Shown here: positions 35,149 to 45,059 of the stretch, in pieces
Layout: every line of letters starts with the position of its first letter
How positions within the stretch are numbered: position 1 is the first letter of the stretch
Assembly: GCF_017313275.1 (NCBI RefSeq)
Contig: NZ_JAFLNM010000001.1
Coordinates: 1,550,001 to 1,614,000, forward strand
DNA: 64,000 nt
Direction: 5' to 3'
From: Flagellimonas profundi
GTDB lineage: Bacteria; Bacteroidota; Bacteroidia; Flavobacteriales; Flavobacteriaceae
Position numbers and translations under genes: made by a program
Notes under the pieces: model-generated
Told to the model about the DNA's origin: nothing
Databases searched by the model: none
Seen by the model: only the letters and a program-made list of their open reading frames with translations

Positions 35149-37608
35149 TTAAAAACGGGCTAGCAGGCCTCCGCCCCAACCATATCGGTTGTTGTAGTTG
35201 GCCTGGATTGAAAAATTACGTGAAAGGATATAGGAGGCCCCTACCAGCCATTGGGTCTCACTTTCATAGGATGAATTCCCCAAATCGTTGACCCATCCAA
35301 AATCGGCCCGAAATTCATATTCCCCCTCGAGGAAAATCCTTGGAAAAAGCAATAGTTCCCTATCCAACCTTATTCTTGGACGCAGCTGGTGGTCCATACT
35401 CACATCCATATTAAAGCGGTATGGGGTAAAATACTTGACCCCTATCAGTCCCACTGTATTGAAGCGGTCATAGGAATCAGGGATGGAGGTTTCCGTGTTC
35501 ACCCCTGCATAGACCCGTACCCAGTCATTGAGATATCTGTTATAATTGAATTCCACCTCGGCATTTTGGTCGTAGTCAAATTCTGCCCGTACCCCAAATT
35601 CATTCCTGATATTACTTGAAACAAGGAAGAGTTCATTAAAATTGGAACCCAATCTGGCAGCACCCCAAGCATAATAATGGTCAGTTTCATCTACCAACTT
35701 TTGAACAGGAAAATCCTTCATCCTCACATCCCTTGGGGTATCATAACTGAAAACCCTGGCCATGCCCCCCATCATGTGATAGAGGATATGACAGTGGAAA
35801 AACCAATCCCCGTACTCTTCATTATAAAATTCGATGACCACTTTCTGCATGGGCGGCACATTGACCGTATGTTTCAAGGGTGACTTTTCACCATTCTCAT
35901 TGATGACCCTGAAATAATGCCCATGGAGGTGCATCGGATGGTGCATCATGGTCAGGTTGTTGAGGGTGATCCGGGTTACTTCCCCACCTTTGATCTTGAT
36001 CTTATCGGTTTCTGAAAGTGGCACACCGTTCATACTCCAGATATACCGTTGCATATTTCCCGTCAGGTTCAACAGAATGTCATTGACGGGCAGATCGGCA
36101 TTATAGGTAGTACTTTCCTTTGCTTTTAAGAAATCATAGTTGAAATACGTTTTACGGGTATCGTAATCAAAAGCTGAAGTGTCTTTCTGCATCATTGGCA
36201 TAGTCTGAACCATAGGGTCTTCCATCTTATCCTTATGTCCGGTGGATTTCATTGACGTTGAATCCTTTTCCATTCCTGCCATATCCCCCATCTTTTTATC
36301 CATCTCCATGTGCCTATGATCTTCATTCGCATTCATAGGCCTTTTATCATCCATCTTCGCAATGGGTTTATCCTTTTGACCGCTCATTTCGGTCTTATCC
36401 ATCGACATCCCATTGTGCATACCCATATCCATGCTGCCATCCTTCATGTCCATCTGCATCCCATACTTTTGCATCAAATATTCGGGTGTATTTTTCTTCT
36501 TGTTGCCGGCCATTGCCGGAGCTCCCATTTTCATGTCCATTTGGGCCATTTGTTTCATCATCGCCACTTTGTCGGGCCTATCGATGGTCGTTGCGGGAAA
36601 AAGCGTTCCCTGCCCTAAATGCAACGAGGTATGCCCGGAGCCGTCCTGTGCCGTGGCGGTTACCTCCAAAGTGCCTTCAGGAACGGTCACGATGACATCA
36701 TAGGTCTCGGCAATGCCAAAAAGAAAACGACTTTTGGAAACAGGCTCCACATCGACACCATCCCCGGAAACCACCATGGGGTTACCGCCACCGAAATCCA
36801 TCCAATAATAGGTGGAGGCAGAGGCATTGACGAACCGGAGCCGCACTTTTTCCCCTGGTTTGAAATCAGGGTATTCGGCCAATGTTTTCCCATTGGTCAA
36901 AAATGCGGGGTAGTAGATATCCGCAATATCCGCTCCCTCCATACGATCTCGCCAAAATTTGAGCTGTGCACCTAGTGCACCTTCCTTAATGACCCTGCTC
37001 AAGGGCACCGCGGTCCCTTTTTTGACCTGGTACCACTCGTTTCCCCGTTTAAGGTTTCGGAGCACGTTCATGGCCTTTTCGTTCGTCCAATCGGAAAGCA
37101 CCACGACCAAATCCTTATCGTAGTCCAACGTCTTTTCCTTGGGATGGATCAATATCGAGCCATACACCCCCTTTTGCTCTTGTAGCATGGTGTGGGAATG
37201 GTACCAATAGGTACCTGATTGGTTGATCGGAATCCGATATTGGAAAGTTGTGCCAGGTTCTATGGGCGGTGTGGTCAAATAGGGAACCCCGTCATAAAAA
37301 TTGGGCAAGATCAATCCATGCCAGTGTACGGAGGTTTCCACATCCATCTTATTGGTCACGTTGATCAGGGCGAGGTCACCCTCGTTGAATTCCAAGACCG
37401 GTCCCGGAATACTCCCATTGATGGTCATTGCATCGGCAGTGACCCCACCGAGGGTCAATTTGTTCTGTTCCAGTACAAGATTGTATTCCCGAACGGGTCT
37501 ACCTTCCTCTTTTCTGTCCTCACCATTTGTCCCCACTTGCCCAAAAACATGGGTCGTCAAGGCAGTTAGGACAAAAAACAAGATTTTAGATTTCAATATT
37601 TTCATCAT
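35149..37608 (-). CDS. multicopper oxidase fused to a CopB-like outer-membrane barrel
   Basis: 819 residues: signal peptide (1-24, ending in VFGQ), cupredoxin domains with the copper ligands HWHG (95-98), HSH (137-139), HHPMHLHGH (about 554-562) and HCH plus axial Met (about 604-613), and a Met/His-rich insert (about 345-475) like that of CopA and CueO. The last 180 residues no longer look like an oxidase. They are amphipathic strands (YYAWGAARLG..., LLFPRIFLEGEYEFRAD, final aromatic GGGLLARF) like CopB/PcoB barrels. It would oxidise Cu(I) to Cu(II) at the outer membrane. A fusion of CopA and CopB functions is the best reading. Confidence 0.85.
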   Translation of the reverse strand: MMKILKSKILFFVLTALTTHVFGQVGTNGEDRKEEGRPVREYNLVLEQNKLTLGGVTADAMTINGSIPGPVLEFNEGDLALINVTNKMDVETSVHWHGLILPNFYDGVPYLTTPPIEPGTTFQYRIPINQSGTYWYHSHTMLQEQKGVYGSILIHPKEKTLDYDKDLVVVLSDWTNEKAMNVLRNLKRGNEWYQVKKGTAVPLSRVIKEGALGAQLKFWRDRMEGADIADIYYPAFLTNGKTLAEYPDFKPGEKVRLRFVNASASTYYWMDFGGGNPMVVSGDGVDVEPVSKSRFLFGIAETYDVIVTVPEGTLEVTATAQDGSGHTSLHLGQGTLFPATTIDRPDKVAMMKQMAQMDMKMGAPAMAGNKKKNTPEYLMQKYGMQMDMKDGSMDMGMHNGMSMDKTEMSGQKDKPIAKMDDKRPMNANEDHRHMEMDKKMGDMAGMEKDSTSMKSTGHKDKMEDPMVQTMPMMQKDTSAFDYDTRKTYFNYDFLKAKESTTYNADLPVNDILLNLTGNMQRYIWSMNGVPLSETDKIKIKGGEVTRITLNNLTMMHHPMHLHGHYFRVINENGEKSPLKHTVNVPPMQKVVIEFYNEEYGDWFFHCHILYHMMGGMARVFSYDTPRDVRMKDFPVQKLVDETDHYYAWGAARLGSNFNELFLVSSNIRNEFGVRAEFDYDQNAEVEFNYNRYLNDWVRVYAGVNTETSIPDSYDRFNTVGLIGVKYFTPYRFNMDVSMDHQLRPRIRLDRELLLFPRIFLEGEYEFRADFGWVNDLGNSSYESETQWLVGASYILSRNFSIQANYNNRYGWGGGLLARF

Positions 37609-37630
37609 TCATTCATTTACATTTGTTCAA

Positions 37631-39472
37631 TTACATTTCATCGGTGATTTCACCGCAGGTCAACATAGCCTCTCCGAAATAGGGGTTTTTGATCTCTTTG
37701 GTCGTACTCAACCAATAGGCACCTTTGTTGTTATCGGCCATCGGGCAAAACTGTTCGTATATCTTTTGATCCACCCCAAAAAGCTTGATACCATTGGATA
37801 AATGGGCGGACAGCTGTTTAAAATGGTTGCGTTGCACCTTGACATCCGATATCTTTGAAATGGAATTCGCCGAACTGGAGATTTCCTTCGATATCGTCAT
37901 CCAATGGCCGTGCGCCTTCTTGTCCGTCAATTGTTTCATATCCACATGTTCCAAGGCCGACAATACTTTTTTTGCAGCGGCATTTGCCTTGGTACCATTA
38001 TCATTGACAAGGGCATCCTTTAACTCCAAGTAGGCGCTCAACACCTGTTTCAATTGGTTTTTAAAAGTCGCTGTCGCCGTCATTCGCTGGTCCATGTCGG
38101 AATGGTCCGTTTTACTTTCCTGTTTGACATCGCCCATATCCATATCCGAATGATCGCTACCGCCTGTACCCTTGTCATCCCCCATCTTCATTCCTCCGTG
38201 GTTATGTCCCGTCATGGCGGGCCCACCTTCAGGATTCATCATGCTCGGTTTCCCGGCCAATTGGGCCGCCGCGTCGATACTAAAGGTCCCATTTACCGCG
38301 ATCTCATCCCCTTCCTGCAGCCCCTCCTTCACAATGAACCCATTTCCCAACGATGGTCCCAAGGTGACATCGCGCAACACAAAATTCACCCCATTGGATG
38401 TGGTATTCTTGATGTATACCACAGAACGTTCCCCGGTCCACATCACTGCCGACTTAGGAATGGTTATCGCTTCTGATGCAATGGGCTGTTTTGCTTTCAC
38501 GGTTCCGGAAGCGAACATTTCCGGCTTTAACCTTAAACCGGCGTTCCCGATCTCGATTCTGGCCTTGGCAACCCTAGTCATGGGATTGATTACCGGGTCG
38601 ATATAGGAAATCCTGCCTTTGAAATTTTCGCCCGGGAGGGAGGGTATGGTAAAGACCACTTCGTCGCCTTTCCTTACCCAGGGCATGTCGGACTCATAAA
38701 TATCGAACAATACCCAAACGCTGTTCAGGTTGGCAATTTGATATAATGCCTTGCCCTTGTTGACATAGTCGCCAAGGTTTACCATTTTTTCGGTAACGTA
38801 GCCTGAAACATCGGCATGTATCGGCAATTCCTCCTTAACGGTCCCGGATTGAAGTATCTGTGCGATTTGGTTGTCGGAAAGCTTCCAGTTTTTTAATTTT
38901 TCCTTGGCGGCATTAAAAAACTGCGGTTGGGTGTCCGCCACCTTTCTTGCTTCAAAAAGTTCCTCTTGTGCAGTGACCAGGTCAGGGGAATAAATATAGG
39001 CGATGATCTGCCCCTGCTTGATGTACTCCCCTGTAAAATTGACCATTAGCCGTTCCACCCTCCCGGGAATATGGGAAGATTGGGAATAGATCGATCGTTC
39101 ATCCGCTTCCACCTTGCCATTAAGATCGATCAATTTGACCGGGGCGGTCTTGCCCACGATTTCCGTAGAGACATTGGCAAGCTGCATGGCCGTTTTCGAC
39201 ATGTTTACGGCCATAGGGTCCAGTTCCGAACCGTTATCACTTTCCAAAGGGATCAAGTCCATCCCACAAATGGGACAATCTCCCGGTTCCGGCTGTCTGA
39301 TCTGCGGATGCATCGAGCAGGTCCAAGTGGTTTCTTCCGATACTTCCGAAGCATGTTGGTGTTCCTCCGTGGCATTGCCCTTCGAGCCTCCGAACAATAG
39401 CCAACCCAGCAAAAGTCCAAGAACCAGGGTGGACAAGGCTATTTTTACTATTTTTTGTGTTTCTGATTTCAT
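37631..39472 (-). CDS. cusB: CusB-type RND periplasmic adaptor with DUF3347 tail
   Basis: A 613-residue membrane-fusion protein: N-terminal anchor (about 9-27), a heavy-metal-binding CSMHPQI...CPICGMDL module (about 50-75), the lipoyl/hairpin/beta-barrel adaptor core (about 100-420), a Met/His/Asp-rich linker (GHNHGGMKMGDDKG and following), and a C-terminal DUF3347 domain (about 470-610) with FCPM and MLTCG. It links the inner-membrane CusA to the outer-membrane channel and may collect metal from the DUF3347 lipoprotein. The fusion of three metal-binding elements in one adaptor is notable. Confidence 0.9.
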   Translation of the reverse strand: MKSETQKIVKIALSTLVLGLLLGWLLFGGSKGNATEEHQHASEVSEETTWTCSMHPQIRQPEPGDCPICGMDLIPLESDNGSELDPMAVNMSKTAMQLANVSTEIVGKTAPVKLIDLNGKVEADERSIYSQSSHIPGRVERLMVNFTGEYIKQGQIIAYIYSPDLVTAQEELFEARKVADTQPQFFNAAKEKLKNWKLSDNQIAQILQSGTVKEELPIHADVSGYVTEKMVNLGDYVNKGKALYQIANLNSVWVLFDIYESDMPWVRKGDEVVFTIPSLPGENFKGRISYIDPVINPMTRVAKARIEIGNAGLRLKPEMFASGTVKAKQPIASEAITIPKSAVMWTGERSVVYIKNTTSNGVNFVLRDVTLGPSLGNGFIVKEGLQEGDEIAVNGTFSIDAAAQLAGKPSMMNPEGGPAMTGHNHGGMKMGDDKGTGGSDHSDMDMGDVKQESKTDHSDMDQRMTATATFKNQLKQVLSAYLELKDALVNDNGTKANAAAKKVLSALEHVDMKQLTDKKAHGHWMTISKEISSSANSISKISDVKVQRNHFKQLSAHLSNGIKLFGVDQKIYEQFCPMADNNKGAYWLSTTKEIKNPYFGEAMLTCGEITDEM

Positions 39473-39476
39473 CTTA

Positions 39477-40700
39477 TTATTTTTTTGCCGTGATATAGTT
39501 AAACTTGGCCAACGCTATTTCATACTGCGTCAATGCGCTTATTTTCAATTTAGTATACTTCAACAACTGTTGCTGCATTCGCAACACCTCCTCGAAGTCC
39601 TTCCCGGAATTCCCATAGGCTGTGAACAACAGATTGAGTGCTTGTTCCGATTCCATGATCTGCTCATCAAAGAGGGAAATCAAATCCGTCTGCTGCCTTA
39701 TGTCAAAAACGGCCATTTCATAATTGGTCTTCAATGTATTGGTGACTTCCTTTTTTTGCAGTGCATAACTTTCCTGCATCAATTGGGCCTCCTTTTCGGC
39801 TGCCCTGTACTTACCCCTGAATAGGGGCAGGCTCAAGGTAAGCATGGGCATCAATACATCCTTGCCGTTATCGGGAACCACCATGTCCGTTCGCTCATCG
39901 ACCATTACATAGTCCAGTCCGATCCCGACTTTTGGCAAGCCTTGTTTAAGGGCTGCCCTTTCAGAGGCCTCTGCTGCCTTGACCTTTAATTCCAGGGAAT
40001 TCAAGAGCGGATGGTCCACCACCAAGGAATCTTTTGTGTAATCAATGGGCAGTACATTGGCCCCAAAGGTCTCAGGGATGTTTATTTGTTCATCTTCCTT
40101 ACGGTCCAATAATTTATTGAAGGACGCCAGAAGGGGGATTTCCTTATGTTTAAGGATACCCAGATTCGTCCGGGCTTCCTTTAAAAGCACGTCCACCCTT
40201 AAGACATCGACCAATGATCCCAGGCCGTTTTTAAATTTCGTATTGGAAACCGTCCTGTAGGATTCCAGGATGGCGATGTTGTCCTCTTCGATCCGTACCC
40301 ACTCCTTAAGTTCGTACAATGGGAAATAAGCTGCTGAAACCTCGTAATAAAGTTTGTTCCTGGCATCCAAAAAAGACTGGTACTTGGCCTCTGCCATAAG
40401 TGCAGTGGCATCACCTTGGGCCTTTAAGGTTCCAAACCAAGGAAACATCTGAGTCAGTGAAAACCTTGCCTTTTGGGGCCCTACCCGGGTTTCGACCGGG
40501 GAGATGAAGTACCCAAAGGACAGGTTTGGATCTGGTAAAGCCTTCACCTGCGGTACTTTTTGTAACGCCGCCTCAAAATCTTTGTACTGTGAAAGCAACC
40601 CTGGATTGTTCTCAGCCGCTACCTTAAAGTAATCCTCCAAGGTCTGGCCGTTGGAAAGGATACTTGTCAAGACAAATATGATGGTCAATACATTTTTCAT
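39477..40700 (-). CDS. cusC: TolC-family outer membrane channel (CusC-like)
   Basis: A 407-residue protein with a signal peptide (1-18) and the two long helical-hairpin repeats of outer-membrane factors (about 25-205 and 215-405). The opening DYFKVAAENNPGL and the PDPNLSFGYF segment match the metal-efflux branch. It should form the exit duct of the CusABC pump. Its ATG follows the cusA stop by one base (TAAAATG) and its stop is 4 bases before the cusB ATG, so the order is cusA-cusC-cusB. Confidence 0.88.
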   Translation of the reverse strand: MKNVLTIIFVLTSILSNGQTLEDYFKVAAENNPGLLSQYKDFEAALQKVPQVKALPDPNLSFGYFISPVETRVGPQKARFSLTQMFPWFGTLKAQGDATALMAEAKYQSFLDARNKLYYEVSAAYFPLYELKEWVRIEEDNIAILESYRTVSNTKFKNGLGSLVDVLRVDVLLKEARTNLGILKHKEIPLLASFNKLLDRKEDEQINIPETFGANVLPIDYTKDSLVVDHPLLNSLELKVKAAEASERAALKQGLPKVGIGLDYVMVDERTDMVVPDNGKDVLMPMLTLSLPLFRGKYRAAEKEAQLMQESYALQKKEVTNTLKTNYEMAVFDIRQQTDLISLFDEQIMESEQALNLLFTAYGNSGKDFEEVLRMQQQLLKYTKLKISALTQYEIALAKFNYITAKK

Positions 40701-40701
40701 T

Positions 40702-43700
40702 TTACTGTATTTTTTTCAATGCTTTGTTGCGATTTATAATGACTGTTTCCCTCCAATAGGCTTGGAGTACCGGGACCACGAACATGGTCATGATCTGAAT
40801 GGCCATTCCCCCAAAAGTCGGGATGGCCATGGGAATCATAATGTCGGCCCCTTTTCCGGTCGAGGTCAGCACGGGCAAAAGGGCGATGATGGCCACGGCG
40901 GCCGTCATCATGGCGGGACGGACCCTCTTTTTCCCTGCCTCCAAAACCGCCGCTCTTACATCCGGTACGGTTTGAGGGTTCTTTTCCTCAAAAACCTGGT
41001 GGATGTACGTACCCATGATGACACCATCATCTGTGGCAATACCGAAAAGTGCGATAAAACCAACCCAAACCGCAACGCTTAAATTGATCGTGTGCATTTG
41101 GAACAGATCTCGCATGTTGACCCCTGAAATGGCAAAATTCATGAACCAATCCTGACCATAGAGCCAGAGCATTATGAAACCTCCCGCAAAAGCAACAAAA
41201 ACCCCGGAAAAATGGATGGAGGAAGCGATGACCGTCTTGAACTGAAAAAACAGCAGCAAGAAAATAACGATCAAACTGATCGGTATGACAATGGACAGTC
41301 TTTTCACTGCCCGGATTTGGTTCTCATAACTCCCTGAAAACTTATAGCTTATTCCGGCGGGGACCGTTAATTCACCTGCATTGATTTTTTTCTGGATGGC
41401 TTCCTGGGCATCGTTCACCACATCGACTTCCGCAAAACCGTCCCGTTTATCAAAAAGCACATAGCCTACCAAAAAGGTGTTTTCGCTCTTGATGGCCTGA
41501 GGCCCGCGGACATATTCAAAATCCACCACTTGGGATAAGGGAATTTGCGCCCCTACCGGTGTGGGAATCAAAATTTTCTTCAACGATTCCGGGTCGTCCC
41601 TTAATTCCCTCGGGTAGCGCACCCGCACGGGAAAACGTTCCCTACCCTCAACGGTGGAGGTGATTTTCATCCCACCGATCGCTGTTTCAATGCTTTGCTG
41701 CACATCTTCAATGTTCAAACCATATCGGGATATCCCGTCCCTGTTGATATTGAGGTGCAAATAAGGTTTGCCCACTATTCTATCGGCGAATACGGCTTCT
41801 GCCTTGACCGAGGGCACTTCCTTCAAGATACCTTCCAATTGCATCCCAAAATCCTCGATGGTCTTCAGATCGGGACCAAAAACCTTGATCCCCATGGGAG
41901 CGCGCATTCCGGTCTGCAACATCACCAACCGGGTTTCTATGGGCTGTAATTTGGGAGCAGAGGTTATACCCGGGATTTTGGTGACCTTTACGATCTCGTC
42001 CCAGATATCATTGGGCGATTTGATATGGGGTCGCCAGTTTCGGTAAAACTCACCGTCCTCATCCACGATCAGGTCCTTCTCGGCAATCCCTTGCCGTAAG
42101 GCCTCCTCATTGGTCAAAGTGTCCTTATCCTGGGTAATGAACCTATCTTTCCGATCCACTTTAAAACGGATCCTATGCCCCTCTTCATTCACAATGAATT
42201 CAGATTTATAGTTGATGATGTTCTCATACATGGAGATGGGTGCAGGATCCAGTGCGGATTCAACGCGACCGAGTTTACCGACAACCAAGTCCACTTCGGG
42301 TATGCTTCCCAAGAGCATATCCAACTGTCCAACCACCCTTTTGTTGTATTCCACCCCAGAATGCGGCATCGATGTCGGCATCAACAGGAACGATCCTTCA
42401 TTGAGCGATGGCATAAACTCAGATCCTATTCCCGGGAATCTCTTGGAAGCTGCCTGCCATCCCGAGGTCTGTCGGACACTTTTCCAACCTACCGATTCAA
42501 AACCTTTGGCCACGATTCCAAAGGTGCTATCGAACCCCAGCCAAACCAATACCCCAAAAAACAGGGTCACGAATGGGATGAGCATGAACTTTCCCTTGTT
42601 TTCCAGACACCACTTTAGGACCGGGGTATAGAAATGTACGATTCCCATCAAAGCGGCCAGGATAATGCCCACTAGGAACAACACAAAAAAGTAGTTGACC
42701 ACAATACCGTTTTGGGGTCCCAAGGGCATCCATTCCTCGGTCAGGAAGAAGGAAGCGATAAAAACGGTCAGTCCCAAATTGATATAGTTGGGAAACGATT
42801 TATAGTGCTCCGGCCATTTGGGTTCCATCAAATTGTTCAACCCAATGAGTGAAATGACCAATGGCAACCACATCTGGGCATAGAATGCAAAGATAAGCCC
42901 GGTGGATATCAATAGAATGGACCAAAACCGTCGCACCCGTTTCTTGTCATAATCCACCCCCATTACAAAATGGGCCAATGCCGGAAGCACAACGATTCCC
43001 AGCACAAAGGCGCTCAACAGGGCAAAGGTCTTGGTAAAGGCCAAGGGCCTAAATAGCTTCCCTTCTGCCGATTGCATGGCAAAGACAGGCACAAAGCTCA
43101 CGACGGTGGTCGCCAATGCGGTCGTAATTGCCGAGGCCACTTCCACGGTGGCCTTATATATTACCTGAATGAGTTCCTTGCCCTTGGCACCATGGTTCTC
43201 GGGCATTTCCAAATGACGGATAATGTTCTCGACGAACACGATCCCCACGTCCACCATCACCCCTATGGCAATTGCTATCCCGGAAAGGGCCACCACATTG
43301 GCATCTACCCCGGCATATTGCATGACAATAAAGGTCATTAGCACCCCGACAGGCAATAGACTGGATATGATCACAGAGGCTCTCAGGTTGAGCACAAGTA
43401 CCAGTACAACGATGATGCTGATCAGTATTTCGTGGGACAGGGCATTTTCCAAAGTACCTATGGTCTCGTGGATGAGCTGTGTCCGGTCATAAAACGGGAC
43501 CACGGTCAATTGGCTTTCCACACCATTGGCCAAGGTCTTTTTGGGCAAGCCGGGTGCGATTTCCTTGATCTTGTCCTTCACATTATTGATGACCGCCAAG
43601 GGATTGGAACCATAACGGGCGACCACGACGCCACCTACCACTTCGGCGCCCCCTTTATCGAGCACGCCCCTTCGTGTGGCCGGTCCCAAGCTGACCACCC

Positions 43701-44538
43701 CAATATCCTTGACCCGAACCGGGACATTGTCAAAGACGGCAACCACGGCCTTTTCTATGTCTTCCGTATTTTTGACATATCCCAAGCCCCTGACCAAATA
43801 TTCTGCTTGATTGACTTCAATGGTCTTGGCGCCCACATCCCTGTTCGACTTCCGTACGGCCTCCATGACCTTGTATAAAGGAATATTATAGGCTTTCAGG
43901 GCATCTGGATTTACATCCACTTGATATTCTTGGACGAAACCACCGATCGAAGCCACTTCGGACACCCCGTCCACGGCATTCAACCCGTATTTCACATAAA
44001 AATCCTGGGCAGTCCGTATCTCGTGCAGATCCCATCCTCCCGTAGGGTTGCCATCCTTGTCCCTTCCTTCCAGGGTATACCAATATACCTGTCCCAATGC
44101 CGTGGCGTCAGGACCCAAAGTCGGGGTTACCCCATCGGGCAACAGCCCTGCGGGAAGTGAATTCAATTTTTCAAGGATCCGGGAGCGCGACCAATAAAAT
44201 TCCACATCATCATTAAAAATGATATAGATACTGGAAAATCCAAAGATGGATGAACTACGGATCGTTTTCACCCCTGGAATTCCCAGTAAATAGGTCGTCA
44301 TTGGATAAGAAATCTGATCCTCGATATCTTGTGGCGATCGCCCGGGCCATTGCGTGAAAACAATTTGCTGGTTTTCCCCAATATCGGGAATGGCATCCAC
44401 GGGCACCGGGTCTTTTGGGAGAAAGCCCGTATTCCAATTGAAGGGGGAAGTGACAATCCCCCAGGTAACCAACGTTATTAAAACGAGAACGGTCACCAGT
44501 TTGTTTTCTAAAAAGTATTTTATGATTTTATTAAGCAT
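40702..44538 (-). CDS. cusA: CusA/CzcA-family heavy-metal RND transporter
   Basis: A 1278-residue inner-membrane pump, about 200 residues longer than E. coli CusA. The N-terminus (VPVDAIPDIGENQQIVFTQW quoted in part), the TM4 region with GVMVDVGIVFVEN, and the C-terminal AVWVGFIALFGIATDDGV are heavy-metal-efflux hallmarks. TGMRAPMGIKV contains the Met region that binds Cu(I)/Ag(I) in CusA. The extra length comes mainly from added hydrophobic segments near residues 530-640 and a polar insertion near 800-850. Related long forms occur in other Bacteroidota. It exports Cu(I) or Ag(I) with CusB and CusC. Confidence 0.92.
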   Translation of the reverse strand: MLNKIIKYFLENKLVTVLVLITLVTWGIVTSPFNWNTGFLPKDPVPVDAIPDIGENQQIVFTQWPGRSPQDIEDQISYPMTTYLLGIPGVKTIRSSSIFGFSSIYIIFNDDVEFYWSRSRILEKLNSLPAGLLPDGVTPTLGPDATALGQVYWYTLEGRDKDGNPTGGWDLHEIRTAQDFYVKYGLNAVDGVSEVASIGGFVQEYQVDVNPDALKAYNIPLYKVMEAVRKSNRDVGAKTIEVNQAEYLVRGLGYVKNTEDIEKAVVAVFDNVPVRVKDIGVVSLGPATRRGVLDKGGAEVVGGVVVARYGSNPLAVINNVKDKIKEIAPGLPKKTLANGVESQLTVVPFYDRTQLIHETIGTLENALSHEILISIIVVLVLVLNLRASVIISSLLPVGVLMTFIVMQYAGVDANVVALSGIAIAIGVMVDVGIVFVENIIRHLEMPENHGAKGKELIQVIYKATVEVASAITTALATTVVSFVPVFAMQSAEGKLFRPLAFTKTFALLSAFVLGIVVLPALAHFVMGVDYDKKRVRRFWSILLISTGLIFAFYAQMWLPLVISLIGLNNLMEPKWPEHYKSFPNYINLGLTVFIASFFLTEEWMPLGPQNGIVVNYFFVLFLVGIILAALMGIVHFYTPVLKWCLENKGKFMLIPFVTLFFGVLVWLGFDSTFGIVAKGFESVGWKSVRQTSGWQAASKRFPGIGSEFMPSLNEGSFLLMPTSMPHSGVEYNKRVVGQLDMLLGSIPEVDLVVGKLGRVESALDPAPISMYENIINYKSEFIVNEEGHRIRFKVDRKDRFITQDKDTLTNEEALRQGIAEKDLIVDEDGEFYRNWRPHIKSPNDIWDEIVKVTKIPGITSAPKLQPIETRLVMLQTGMRAPMGIKVFGPDLKTIEDFGMQLEGILKEVPSVKAEAVFADRIVGKPYLHLNINRDGISRYGLNIEDVQQSIETAIGGMKITSTVEGRERFPVRVRYPRELRDDPESLKKILIPTPVGAQIPLSQVVDFEYVRGPQAIKSENTFLVGYVLFDKRDGFAEVDVVNDAQEAIQKKINAGELTVPAGISYKFSGSYENQIRAVKRLSIVIPISLIVIFLLLFFQFKTVIASSIHFSGVFVAFAGGFIMLWLYGQDWFMNFAISGVNMRDLFQMHTINLSVAVWVGFIALFGIATDDGVIMGTYIHQVFEEKNPQTVPDVRAAVLEAGKKRVRPAMMTAAVAIIALLPVLTSTGKGADIMIPMAIPTFGGMAIQIMTMFVVPVLQAYWRETVIINRNKALKKIQ

Positions 44539-44539
44539 A

Positions 44540-44632
44540 TCATGAGTTTATTGTGTTGGAAATAGTGAAAATGTTCCAAAGGCAATAAATACCTAGGGCC
44601 ATGCCAAAAACCATAGCACGGCCAAACGTCAT
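44540..44632 (-). CDS. possible 30-residue membrane peptide upstream of cusA
   Basis: A frame from ATG 44632 to TGA 44540, between the HYC_CC_PP gene and cusA. It reads MTFGRAMVFGMALGIYCLWN with a short polar end, a single hydrophobic helix. The TGA lies next to the cusA ATG (TGATATG), the same geometry as at 30810. Compact spacing and helix content support it; size and lack of homologues known to me argue caution. Confidence 0.35.
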   Translation of the reverse strand: MTFGRAMVFGMALGIYCLWNIFTISNTINS

Positions 44633-44642
44633 CGATATGCTC

Positions 44643-45059
44643 TTAAATAAGGAAAGTTTGATCAAGAATCTGAATATCCTTGACCAAAAGGGGCGGAGGG
44701 TAATGTACGACAGAAACTATATTTTCCTGTAATCCCTCAAAAAGATTGATGTAACTGTAGGTGAAGGCAACCAGGAACTGATGCTCCCCAACACTTAAAT
44801 TTTCAACGGAAAGCAATAGATCCCCATTTCCTTGTACGGAAAGCGTTTCGTCATCGCAACACTGTTTTTTCTGCAGCTTGTGCTGGTGTGAATCCGATGG
44901 CTGCTGCACATCCATTCCACAGGATTCCGCTTTACCGAAGAAGGAAAAATCAACAAGATCTTCCCCACAATAGTGTTGTGCCACCGCAAAGGAAAAGGTG
45001 GATGCCAGCACGTTGAGTGCCATAAAACAAGATAATATTTTGAACCAAAATATTCTCAT
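44643..45059 (-). CDS. HYC_CC_PP family protein, copy 1
   Basis: A 138-residue exported protein with signal peptide (1-27), an HYC motif (QHYCGED, about 29-35), a central CC (KKQCCDDE, about 69-76) and a terminal PP segment (HYPPPLLVKDI). These three marks define the HYC_CC_PP family of Bacteroidota, whose function is unknown. Four cysteines and several His could bind soft metals in the periplasm. It is upstream of cusA on the same strand, and its paralogue lies divergently at 45622. Confidence 0.85.
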   Translation of the reverse strand: MRIFWFKILSCFMALNVLASTFSFAVAQHYCGEDLVDFSFFGKAESCGMDVQQPSDSHQHKLQKKQCCDDETLSVQGNGDLLLSVENLSVGEHQFLVAFTYSYINLFEGLQENIVSVVHYPPPLLVKDIQILDQTFLI

